From: Rhipicephalus microplus
Lineage: Eukaryota; Arthropoda; Arachnida; Ixodida; Ixodidae
DNA: 64,000 nucleotides
Assembly: GCF_043290135.1 (NCBI RefSeq)
Contig: NW_027464604.1
Span: forward strand, 193,501 to 257,500
Reading direction: 5' to 3'
The position numbers and the translations under genes are program-made. The notes under the pieces were generated by a model, which had not been told where the DNA came from, made no database searches, and saw nothing but the letters and a program-made list of their open reading frames with translations. Positions 1 through 9,470 of this stretch are shown here, piece after piece. The number at the start of each line of letters is the position of its first letter. Position 1 is the stretch's first letter.

Positions 1-462
1 TAGCTAGATGGATAGGTAAAAACGGTCAAAATACTTTTATTTCGCTAAAAAATGCTTTGGTACTCAGATGGTGCACACACTTATTTAAAACCGAATTGTA
101 AGATCACTTGGAACATAGTAAAAGACTGTGCATGTGACAACCTTTTTCATATTTCAAACGTAGAGCTGTTTAAGCAGAGGATTGGTTTGCGATGTGAGAA
201 CAAAAATAAGCATCATAATGAACCAGCACATGCTTTTTGGCCTCTTGTTCATCTTTGTCCTGCTGTGCTTCACTCCCAGTACACATGCGCCGATACGTCC
301 GGCATGGGATTCATTAACACTGATGGACTAGAGATGCAGTAAAAAAAAAACAAAATGTTGGGAAAAAAAATCTCAATAAAATTGCATTCGAATCTATGTA
401 CTGACAAATCGAAAACAACCACTCGGCTATACAGACACGCTAGCAGAATTTATCATAGCTTT

Positions 463-690
463 TTACAGTATAGTGTGCAAGGTGTTTGGAAAGAGAAGCG
501 AGAGTGAGGAACAGGGAAAAAAAGTGGGGAGAGAGAAAGGTGTCGCATAGAAAGAATGACGAAGAAACAGAATAAAAATGTGAGGGAAAAAGGTGAAAAA
601 AAGGAAATAGAATGTAATATAAATAGACAACAAGATAAATTGAAAGAAAGAAGACAGGAAGAATAAATAAAAAATAGGAGAATGAAATAA
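463..690. repeat. Purine-rich low-complexity tract
   Basis: About 230 bases are dominated by A and G on the + strand, with motifs such as GAAAGAAAGAAG and GGGAAAAAAAG. The open frame on the minus strand of this tract is Phe/Leu/Ser-rich and is explained by base composition. Tracts like this can form triplex DNA, but nothing shows a function. Confidence 0.7.
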
Positions 691-1801
691 ACTAATCACT
701 CAGAACAAAGGGGGTTGTTCAGTATCACTTCTTTGAGGCTTGGCACAACTATTGAAAATCTGCCTCAAATTTTTTTGTCCCATTGTTATCACATAAGAAA
801 AACACTGCACTGGTTGCAGATTAAATCAGATGCCTGAAACATGTGTTCCACCAACCTTTCTTGAGTGACCAAGCCTGGACAAAAGACACTGAAGCTCATA
901 CTTTTATTCTAAACAAAAGTAGGTTCCCTAGTTGAGGCTGACTGACGAGGCCCTGCGATCGACCATGAGAATCGTCTCTGGAGAAAAATTAATGCGGACT
1001 TTTTTTCTTTTGTCGCTGCTAAATTTCGCAAGGTATCATGCGAGCATGTTCAGCACTTCAGCAGCTGTTTTGTACTTTACAAGGAAGAAAGTTGTGTCAC
1101 TTTGCTAAATGACACTTGCACTTATTTCTTGCCTCTTGCCCTTGATAATGTGCTCAGGTGAATTACACAGATGTAACTGGTCTCGAGCTTGTGTTCCACA
1201 AGCACCCTAAGCACCCTATGCAGCCAGAACATAACGGTGTAGATGTTTTTTATTTCATAATGAGCATGCATATTTCAGCTATTCTGAAAGCCGGCATCGT
1301 CTACTCTCTCAAATTTTGATGACCAATTCCTTTTAAAAATGTCCCATATATAAGATGCGGTAAAAAAGCCTTTTAAATTACATTATTTGGTGTTTGTCAT
1401 CCCCTCTTTCACTTCAAGTTTCTGCACTATGCTAGCCTTTCAGGACTAAACTTTGTGATTGTCATTCACCAGATCAAGGGAGTTTGATACCTTTGGTTTT
1501 CTTCCAATGGTGTGCTTTTTTATTAGGATAGTTGCCAGGCGTAGTGGTGTCTATTCATTTTTCTTGCGTTCTAGTTTTTTCGCTGTGTTGATTTCAACAT
1601 GCATACAACGCATCTGCACAGTTATTTGAAAATAGTCAGCACAACAGCAGATAAAGCAACACCAGTGACACGAAGGCAAGCAAAGGCTTCCAATTGAAAT
1701 TTTATACAACATACAATATATAGCCCCCACCCAAAATAATAACATGCGCATTGGTAGAGGAAAAAAGTAAGTGAAGGGGCACTGAAACAAACAAAAAAAA
1801 A

Positions 1802-2026
1802 CTAAAGCAAAATAGCACATGGCGATGAATACAGGTAAGCTAGTTCTTTAACAGATAGTAACATCGAAGGTTCAATCTCACCAGCTTCCTTTAGCTGTTC
1901 ATGCAGCCTCAATGATAATCCTGGTGCTATCATAAAGTTGAGCTGCAAGAGCTTGTGTTTTTGCGAACAGAGGCTGGCAACCACATTCTCAACAATGAGA
2001 AGCCAAAGAACTATCTCTATGGACAA
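1802..2026 (-). CDS. Unrecognised open frame, possible host exon
   Basis: A minus-strand frame of about 74 codons is open to a stop near 1802. Its composition is protein-like: a helix-rich stretch around residues 20-65 contains PGLSLRLHEQLKEAGEIEP and is not low complexity. I do not recognise the family. No start codon in good context and no convincing splice acceptor are obvious, so it could be an internal exon, a pseudogene exon or chance. The neighbouring DNA on both sides is unassigned. Confidence 0.2.
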   Translation of the reverse strand: MSIEIVLWLLIVENVVASLCSQKHKLLQLNFMIAPGLSLRLHEQLKEAGEIEPSMLLSVKELAYLYSSPCAILL

Positions 2027-2420
2027 TATTTATGGACAATATTTCTATGGACCTATCTTTGGACAATATTCCTGCAACCCTATATTTAGGCACCCGTCTA
2101 TTTGGCCCCCATAACTGTCGGCACAGAACCAAGGTATCCTGTAATCGATGCCTACTGCACAGTCAACAATGTTTTGCCGTGCAGAGCTTGGCTATGGTTC
2201 AAAGGTTTTCCAACAACATTAGTTCAAGCACATAACTGAGATTGCTTATTCAGTGCGTTGGTCAAACAGGAAAGTTTTTAACCAGATGGCTACAGAAAAA
2301 TTTGCAAACAGTAATGTACAAGGGTAGAAACGTTTGTTTGGCTTCTCATAATTAGAAAACGATTGCCAGAACCTGTCTGAGAAAACACAAGATCTTACCA
2401 GTCATCCTCATGATGGCACC

Positions 2421-2665
2421 TGTGCCCCGCCGCAGTGGTCTAGTGGCTAAGGTATTCGGCTGCTGACCCGCAGGTCGCGGGATTGAATCCCGGCTGCAGC
2501 GGCTGCATTTCTGATGGAGGCAGAAATGTTATAGGCCCGTGTTCTCAGATTTGGGTGCACGTTAAAGAACCCCCGGACATCTAAATTTCTGGAGCCCTCC
2601 ACTACGGCGTCTCTCATAATCATATGGTGGTTTCTGGACGTCCAATCCTACAAATAAATAAATCA
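2421..2665 (+). repeat. tRNA-derived SINE (Ruka-like), full length
   Basis: The 5' part is tRNA-like: an A-box-like TAGTGGCTAAGG and a B-box-like GGATTGAATCC. The body is the one shared by the other copies in this window (ATGGAGG..GAAATGTT, GGGTGCACGTTAAAGAACCCC, CCTCCACTACGGCGTCTCTCATAATCATATGG), ending in AAATAAATAAA. The flanks TCATGATGGCACC (from 2408) and TCATGATGACACC (from 2666) form a 13-bp TSD with one mismatch, so this is a true retroposed insertion. RNA polymerase III would transcribe such an element from its internal promoter, and a LINE would mobilise it. The name Ruka is from memory. Confidence 0.9.
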
Positions 2666-2678
2666 TCATGATGACACC

Positions 2679-3410
2679 CAGAACCTTCAATACTTTAGAC
2701 TGTAAAGAACTGGCTTACCTGGATTTATTGGCTAGTTCTATGTCACTGCTTTTTTTTTGTAATCTCAGTGATTGTATGCTTTACTTCGATTTTTTGGTTT
2801 TCAGCATAAGCATGTTGTTTTTATCTCGGGTGTAGGCAACACATGGGAGTTGAGATAAGTTTCAATTGGATGTCGGCGCTAATCCTCGTCTAACTTGTGC
2901 TGCTGTGTTTAGCACTGAGCAGTTTCAAGTATCAAATACCAACTAGTCCGCAGCCGCATATAATGCTCCATGCCAAGAAACCCTGGAGTGTTAGCCGCAC
3001 GCTCAAAGTCGAAAGTTTTTTCCTCGCTCGTGCAGCCATTGAAGCGAATAACGAGGCTTGATTGAGCATGCGAGTGTCACATGGGTACTTTCTATCAAAA
3101 GTAAATTTATGGACCATGATTGACTCATCTCCGCATCTAATGCAATCAGGAAACTTGGACTGAATAGCCATCAAATTTATATCGTGTGATGCCTGTACTT
3201 AGAAATCAGAAATGGTCGGCAGCTTTTCTGAATGATCTAGTGGTTAAAGTACCACGCATTTAACAACTAAGGTGAAACGATTTTGATGCTACTACGCATG
3301 TAAACTGAAGTATTCGACGAACAAGCGCAAGAATCTGAGCAGATTGCCGAACGGGCACGCAAAACACAAAACTACAAGCGCACCCAGCAAAACTGGCAAC
3401 AGGTACGGAC
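2679..3410. other. Unassigned DNA
   Basis: Nothing recognisable. An 80-codon minus-strand frame at 2932-3174 shows no family motif. The segment ends at the microsatellite tail of the LINE A fragment. Confidence 0.5.
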
Positions 3411-4277
3411 TGGATGAATGGATGGATGGATGTGGCTGTACCCTTTAGATCGGGCGGCGGCTAACGCCACCTAGCCGTAATACTCAGTGAACTAACCATT
3501 AGATTAACTCTTTTTTTTTCTTAATATAGTGGGGTTGGGGATTCGTACTTTGCAGTGAAGGAATTAATTTTCACTCGTGCCTTAACTTTCGCCACCAATC
3601 GGATAACCTCCTTCTAGTTAAGTCTACCCGCTTAAAGCCTATTTCTCCCTACCTTCCCTAAACCCCAGTGCTTTTAAAAACTCTGCGCCATCATCCTGAA
3701 CTATAGGGTGAAGCCCTTTACAGAACATTATCAAGTGTTCGGCAGTTTCTTCTTTTTCTCCACACACAGTGCACACTGTGTCTACCCCTTCGCATTTGGC
3801 CTGATATGTCTTGGTTCGCAATACTCCCTTCCTGGTCTCAAACAGTAGAGAACTACATCGAGTATTATCATTGATCTTTTCCTTGGCAATTTCCTGCTTA
3901 AAAGTTCGAGAAATCTCTAGTGCGGACTTCTTAATCATGCCAATTCTCCACATATCGGTGTCGGCTTCCTTCACCTTCATTTTAACCGATAATTCTTTTT
4001 GGTTTGGCCCCCTGCTGTTTTCCTAGTATTTTCCAGTCAATTTTCTGGTTGGCTTTTTCCATTCTGTATCGACATTCTTCATGTACAAGTAGCTGAAAAC
4101 CTTCCTAGCCCAACGCTCCTCCCCCATTTCTCTCCATCGCTTCTCAAATTTTATCTTGCTGCTAGCTTCCTTGCCCTCAAATGATGTCTATCCTATATCA
4201 CCTTGTATTCCCTGATTTGGTGTATTCCCGTGAGCTCCTAAGGCAAGCCTACCTATTCCACGTCTTAATTTTCTTCG
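3411..4277 (-). pseudogene. LINE family A, 5'-truncated 3' fragment
   Basis: This aligns by eye with the 3' 0.85 kb of the full-length LINE A at 27.9-32.6 kb. Read on the minus strand it holds the end of ORF2, including the zinc-knuckle-like [18 protein letters not shown] (C-x2-C...H-x4-C; frame 3639-3980), then a 3' UTR ending in a (CATC)n tail at 3411-3431. The 5' truncation near 4277 is typical of target-primed reverse transcription that stopped early. The frame is broken upstream of the knuckle. It abuts a plus-strand fragment of a different LINE, so this is a compound locus. Confidence 0.9.
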
Positions 4278-4285
4278 TGTTAACA

Positions 4286-4760
4286 GAAGATGGCCCAACT
4301 ACGTGACGCTATACTTCCAAGGGTGTTCCTGAAGGCGGAGTTCTTAGCCCGACGCTATTCAATCTTGCACTCATTGGCCTTGCTGAATACTTGCCAAGCA
4401 CCATTAAAATCTCAACATACGCAGACCACATCTGTGTCTAGACTTCGGCAGTCACACGTCCTCGTATACGTTCCCGGCATCAAAAAGCAGCAACTATGAT
4501 TGCCAACTACTTGTTAAAACAAGGTCTCAGCATATCACCAGGAAAAAGCGCGCCAGTGGCCTTCACTCTTAAAGCAATGACCCCTTATGTCATCTCAATC
4601 AGCGGGCGACCGATTTCTTACGCCAAAACCCAGCGGTTTCTGGGCATCATTATTGATAGGGACCTCTGTTGGAGTCCGCATGTGACCTATATGAAGAAGC
4701 GCCTGACTGCTATTTCCCGACTGTTCAAGTTCCTGGCAGAAAAGATGGGGTACATGCATA
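4286..4760 (+). pseudogene. Reverse transcriptase fragment of another LINE
   Basis: Two plus-strand frames give pieces of a non-LTR reverse transcriptase. One contains GVPEGGVLSPTLFNLAL followed by STYADHICV, in which the usual YADD catalytic box reads YADH and is followed by a stop. The other continues with MIANYLLKQGLSISPGKS and FLGIIIDRDLCWSPHV, the region after the palm. Order and spacing fit the R1/I/LOA-type group, but I cannot fix the clade. Both ends are truncated: it starts at the LINE A junction and stops at a (TACA)n microsatellite. The changed catalytic Asp, a stop and a frameshift make it dead. Confidence 0.8.
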
Positions 4761-4830
4761 CATATACATACATACACATACATATACATACACATACATA
4801 TACGCACATACATACACAGACATAAATACA
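4752..4830. repeat. (TACA)n-like microsatellite
   Basis: About 80 bases of interrupted TACA/CATA units directly follow the LINE reverse transcriptase fragment and may descend from its tail. Confidence 0.85.
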
Positions 4831-4849
4831 TTAAAGTAAAACGAGCTTC

Positions 4850-7075
4850 CATATTTAAATACCATTGGTTATAGTGATTCTCGAGAGCGTTTATTGTCGG
4901 TGACTGATGCGATTCCAGTTGGAATGTGGTTCCCCTCGATCGCGGTGCGTGGTGAAAATGATTGGGAGAATGTGTTCGATCTTGAAAACAGAGCGCCTAC
5001 TCTATATGGCGTTGATCTGTGCGGTGGGGAGTATACCGTGGCGGAAGAAGGAATGCACCGTGAGAAGTTGATTGATAATATACCTATATTACGAAACAAG
5101 TTCTGGCAAGCAATTTTCCGACGCGTGCGTGAAGATGGGAGAGAAAGAATGGGGTGAAGGGTCAATTTTGCTTGCATCTGCAGTCCCACAACACACAGGC
5201 AGCGTATTCTAGCTTTGGTCAATGTAAGGTTTTGTAAAGTATTAGTGGAACAGAAGAAGATATGGCGGAAATGTTGCGGCGTAGATAGCGTGGCATGCGG
5301 TTAACATGGATGATTTACTCTGCGTGCACACTACAAATTAGAATAAATGGAATGTGGATACTTAAGCTGTAATGGAACGCCACTAAGATAATAAGAGGGA
5401 GGAGGAAAGTTAGCGTTCGTCATTTAGTGCACCAGTTATACCAGATAGATCAGATTGGAGAGCGTTAGTAGCATTATCGGTTTTAATTTCGAGAAAGCTC
5501 ACGCAGTTATCAACGAAAAGAAAGATCTGCGAGGAGACATCAGAGGAAAGATCCTTTTTGTCGATTAAAAACAAGTCCGAGGACGGAATCTTTTGGCACC
5601 CCAGAACTTACGGGAGTAAAGGGTGAATCATGGCCATTAGCACTAACAAATCGTAAGTGGTCGAGAAGCAAGCACCTAATCCACCAGAAAAGGTTGGGGC
5701 CGAGGTTAAGAAAGCCGAGTTTGTGAAGTAGCTGTTTATGACAGACCTGGTCAAATGCTTCAGAAAAGTCCAAGAGTATGCAGCCCGCGCGTGATGGTTC
5801 GTCAATGTGGTGCAGTTTATGAGTGAATGAGAAAGCCCAGTTTCGCATGAGTATGTTTTGCGAAAACCATGTTGGGCAAGCGTGAACAATGAGTTATCTT
5901 CTAAATGACTACCTTATTTATATAGTACACGCTCAAGAAATGTACAGGTTAGTGAAATCGGTCTGTAATTAGGAGGTGAGGTTTTGCGGCCAGATTTATG
6001 AAGCGGAACCAGCTTCCCAGTCAATTTATAGGTTCGATGTGTCAAGAGATTTGCGAGAGATCTTTTTCAGCAAAATGGAACTGTAGGCAGAAGTACTCTT
6101 CAACAATGTAGTACAAACAGAGTCGTAATCAGGAGACGAATAATGTAATGAGTGTAATGAATCGATTAGTTTACCGATACCTGATACATCAATAAAGATT
6201 GAATGCATAAGCGGAAAACCGACATGACACAAATCAGGTGAGTGCATATTTGATGTAAAACAAAAAAAAATTGAACAAAAGAGTCATTTAATGTGGAAGC
6301 ACAGATTGTTAGGCATTTGGTCGCCGTTATGGTCCTGAATCGCAATAATGTAATCTGTCACTGGATATATGAGGGGCTAGAACTTTTTAACATTGTCCTG
6401 TAGCACAGAACGAAGAGTAGATGACAAGAAGTTATTTTCAAGGGATTTCAGTGCTTGTAAATGTCTCCAAGGCCGACTAATAGGCGTGCCATCTGAAGTC
6501 GGTTTGCCACGAAGTTAGTGGTGATGTATTGAGGTGGTGGTGATGCTTCGCTTTGGAATATGTATCTGCTAGTTCATGCACTTTGTTAAAAAAAAAAAAC
6601 TCCAGTTAACTTCAACCAACCGGTAATCGAAATCCTGCAAGACGTGATCGAGAAACATGGCGAGTTCACTGTTAATAACCTGAAGGTTAGCTCTTTGGTA
6701 ATCTAATATCATTACCTTTCTAACTTTAAAATGTGGAGCGTATAAGTGAAAATTAAAAGGTGATCACTATTTCCTGGCAAGTGAACAATACGAGACACAA
6801 AATCTGGATTAGTTGCAAATAATAAATCGGGAGTGTTAAAAACCGTCGTAGACTGGTTGCATTTGTTATTGGGTGAGTGACAGAGAACACAGGTTCAAAA
6901 ATTCGTCAGCCTGGCCAGAGGGCGGTTATACACAAGGTGATTGAGAGTGCCACGAAATGGGAAGTGAGCATGAATGAAGTTCATAGCATCTGGTAGTTGA
7001 TTAATGAACGACGAAGGTTAATCCGAGGAGCGATAGCACACTTCTAGGATTAATTCATGGTGATCAAGTGAGGCG
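4850..7075 (-). pseudogene. CR1/jockey-like LINE D, 5'-truncated and decayed
   Basis: Read on the minus strand, the order is: end of an APE endonuclease (NSDHLLIF near 6.75 kb), a linker (GIGKLIDSLHSLHYSSPDYD, 6026-6247), reverse transcriptase with PNYRPISLT (about 5.95 kb), QHGFRKTYSCET, GCILLDFSEAFDQVCHKQLL and SGVPKDSVLG (5540-5889), a catalytic box reading FVDN in place of FADD near 5.5 kb, then YLRRN and PKLEYAACV near 5.25 kb and a tail with SFSPRT (4869-5222). Frames change several times and stops are present. The reaction would have been target-primed reverse transcription of its own RNA. The lost catalytic Asp and the frameshifts rule out function. The 5' cut lies near 7075. An 87-codon plus-strand frame at 4894-5157 is the shadow of its tail. 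Confidence 0.85.
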
Positions 7076-7187
7076 TGAAAAGTTTATTTCAAGGTCCACG
7101 TGAATAGGAATACAGGAAAATGGGACATCTTTTCGGATTGCAAGTAAGACGCCACGGCTGCGTTTGGTTGAGCGGTCACACCGAGAG

Positions 7188-7295
7188 AAAAAAGTCGCCG
7201 GATGTCATGTTCCAAACACAAAGGCGACCTTCCTTGGACGATGGGGCAGGGGGGTGAGACGAAAATTGAAGTCGTTTGTGACACCCTCCTTCCCA
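7188..7295 (+). repeat. Dispersed repeat R1, copy 1
   Basis: This stretch matches the reverse complement of 42478-42592. Shared blocks are GTCGCCGGATGTC, CCTTCCTTGGA-GATGGGG and a GAAAATTG-AGTCGTTTGTGACAC end. I do not recognise the family. It is non-coding. Confidence 0.6.
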
Positions 7296-7399
7296 CTTAG
7301 CATACAAGCGACATGCGCTCGTGCCTTCTTTCAGGTCCGCTGGCCGCTTGGAGGATGCGATCATTCGTAAAATTTTGCTAATTTTTTTTGAGTTTCATG

Positions 7400-7523
7400 A
7401 AGAGGCGAAAGTTGAGCTGACTGATTTCTCAGTTAGACGAACTTCGTTCGGTTTCCGCCCTGGGATGGTTCCCGATCGAATTTCTTCTTACTGAGAAATC
7501 AGTCAGCTCAACTTTCGCCTCTT
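7400..7523. repeat. Foldback element, 34-bp perfect inverted arms
   Basis: The arm at 7400-7433 (AAGAGGCGAAAGTTGAGCTG...) is exactly complementary to 7490-7523. The pairing continues inward with a few mismatches (GAACTTCGTTCGG against the GATCGAATTTC side), leaving only a short unpaired centre near 7460. The whole 124 bp can form one hairpin. It may be a MITE or foldback remnant. No clear TSD was found. Confidence 0.8.
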
Positions 7524-7762
7524 TGCTGGATTCCGTGCTGACCGTTGTGCCCTCGCGATCTCCGACAACAGTGCAGCTCTGACCGACTGGGTGGTCTTAC
7601 GCCACTTCCTGACGCCGGTCCCCGACGACGACGACAGCGTAGCTATGGCCGACTGGATTAGCCTTACGCCATCTGCTGTTGCCGACAAGAGCTCTCGCCA
7701 GTGGTGCCCCGTCCTCGGACTCGTGCGCCTCTTTCTTTCTCTCTCTCTCTCTCTTTATATAT
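7524..7762. other. Unassigned DNA ending in (CT)n and AT-rich target
   Basis: No gene is supported. The segment ends with a (CT)n tract (about 7736-7754) and TATATAT, into which Ty3/Gypsy A appears to have inserted. Confidence 0.5.
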
Positions 7763-7936
7763 TGACCCGTGTCTACATATGGACAAAAACGATGATGGGG
7801 GGATTTAGCGGACACCAGGTAGTGGGCCTCTGGCTTGACGCGAGAACGAAGAAGATCGTGTACCTCAGCTGTTGAGAACACGCTGCTTTCACTGCCTCAA
7901 GGCGTACTTGTGCTTTGTTCGCGTTGTACTGCGACA
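7763..7936 (+). repeat. 5' LTR of Ty3/Gypsy A
   Basis: 174 bp, starting TGACCCGTGTC and ending TACTGCGACA. Its match with 13080-13253 sets both borders exactly. It would carry the promoter and polyadenylation signals of the element. No clear TATA box or AATAAA stands out in this short sequence. Confidence 0.95.
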
Positions 7937-7937
7937 C

Positions 7938-7954
7938 TGGTGGAGGTGCTGGCC
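7938..7954 (+). other. Primer-binding site of Ty3/Gypsy A
   Basis: TGGTGGAGGTGCTGG lies one base after the LTR. The leading TGG pairs with the CCA end of a tRNA. Element C has the nearly identical TGGTGGAGAGTGCTG at the same place. I do not name the tRNA. Confidence 0.75.
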
Positions 7955-8118
7955 CGCGACCCCGCCTGATGCTCCACACTCCCACGGGGAGCCGTTCATC
8001 CAGCCCAGAAGCACTTGTCGACACTCCCGTGCATCGCTTCAGTCGTCGCTTGCGAGGCCTCCTTCCAGAGTTCACTCTCTCACAGGAACACTCTACAAAG
8101 CACCGCTCAGATCTACCG

Positions 8119-9470
8119 ATGACCACCGCCAATCCACAACAGTTACTACGAGACAGTAGTTTGCCAACCCCATCTCAGGTAACCTTTTTTTCACCGCTGG
8201 TGCATGATCACTTTGGTGGTGGAGCACATGAAGACGTCGAAGAATGGCTTGATCACTATGAACGTGTCGCTAACACCAACCAGTGGTCCCTTGAACAAAG
8301 GCTTTCCCGCGCCTACTTTTATCTCGACGACAGCGCTAAAACTTGGTACGAGAACAGAGAAGGCAGTTTGTCATCATGGAGCGACTTTAAAAGAGGGATG
8401 ATTGACACATTTGCCGATGTCGACCGGCGCGAACGTGCGCAGCATTTACTCGAGCTACGGGTTCAGAAACCCAATGAAACGGTCGCAATGTTCACTGAGG
8501 ACATGGCACGTCTATTCCGTAAAGCTGACCCGCACATGACCGACGACAAAAAGTTGCGCTACCTCATGCGCGGCGTTAAAGAGCAACTGTTCGCCGGACT
8601 TTTGCGGAACCCGCCAAGCACCGTGACAGACTTCATCAAAGAAGCTACGGCTATTGAACGGGCGCTTCACCTACGATGCCGACAACACGATCGCTTGTCC
8701 AGCAGCGCCCACATGCAAGTCGCCGCTACGGCATCTGACAATCAAAGCTCATTGCGCGATTTGATAAGAGAGATTGTTCGCGAAGAGCTGCTGAAGTTCC
8801 GGAATCTGGTCACGGAACCACCCACGGCGTCTGTCGCTAAAGTCGTCCGCGAAGAAATACGCCAAGCGTTTTCAACAGCTGATCCTACTGACGATCAGCG
8901 ACCTATGAGCTACGCAGCCGCGCTTCGCCGCCCGCCGCCCGTTGCGCCGTCGTACCGCCAGCCATTCCTTGGTCGCCACAAGAACAGACACCGCGACGAC
9001 CTGCCGTCGTACCGCCGTACGAAATGCCGCCGTACCAAGAGCCGTCTCCCAACGAGACACGGCATTTGCCACATTACGAGCCGTTGCGGCGTCCACAGCT
9101 TCGTAAAACAGACGCCTGGCGCACTGTAGATAGGCGCCCGCTTTGTTTTACTTGCGGAGGTGTGGGCCACATTTCCCGCCATTGCTGGCACCGCGTAGAT
9201 GTGTTTCGACCTCTTCGGCAATGGTCTGACGATTGACGCGCCAACGACGGCTACGCACCACGCCGGGACACTCATTCTCAAGGACTCCCCTTGTCTCAGT
9301 CCCACTTTGACAACCGCCGTGCCAATAATGACGACAGTGTGCCTGATTACCAGCCAGGTTTGGGACGTCGACCACGCTCTCCGTCTCCGGCATATTCGCC
9401 TTCGTCGCGCCTCCGAACTACAGCCGACGTCAGTGGAAGGAGGTCACCAAGTCCACGCCGGGGAAACTGA
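8119..9470 (+). pseudogene. gag: gag of Ty3/Gypsy A, frameshifted
   Basis: The start was set at ATG 8119 because the frame upstream lies in the LTR and leader. The capsid-type region has EEWLDHYERVANTNQWS, AKTWYENREGSLSSWSDFK and DRRERAQHLLELRVQKPNE, as in Ty3 Gag. The frame then shifts between about 8950 and 9020. The zinc knuckle CFTCGGVGHISRHC (C-x2-C-x4-H-x4-C) is read in another frame at 9146-9187. A further shift leads to a Ser/Arg-rich end (GRRSPSPRRGN) with a stop at 9468-9470. Gag would package the RNA into particles. With at least two shifts it would be cut before the knuckle. Its closest relative in the window is gag of element C. Confidence 0.85.

Larger units (their letters stand above)
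1..2407. other. Unassigned DNA, no confident gene
   Basis: I find no recognisable gene or repeat family here apart from the two entries listed inside it. A 96-codon open frame at 52-342 (+) has no motif I know and looks like chance. The rest is AT-rich intergenic or intronic DNA with short homopolymer runs. Confidence 0.5.

Noticed and set aside
52..342. A 96-codon frame at the left edge
   Set aside because: No motif is recognised and the ATG has no supporting context. It could be an exon end, but nothing shows it.
4894..5157. An 87-codon plus-strand frame that reads like a plausible protein
   Set aside because: The minus strand of the same bases codes the C-terminal tail of LINE D (SFSPRT and context), so this frame is its shadow. 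It also lacks an ATG at its start.
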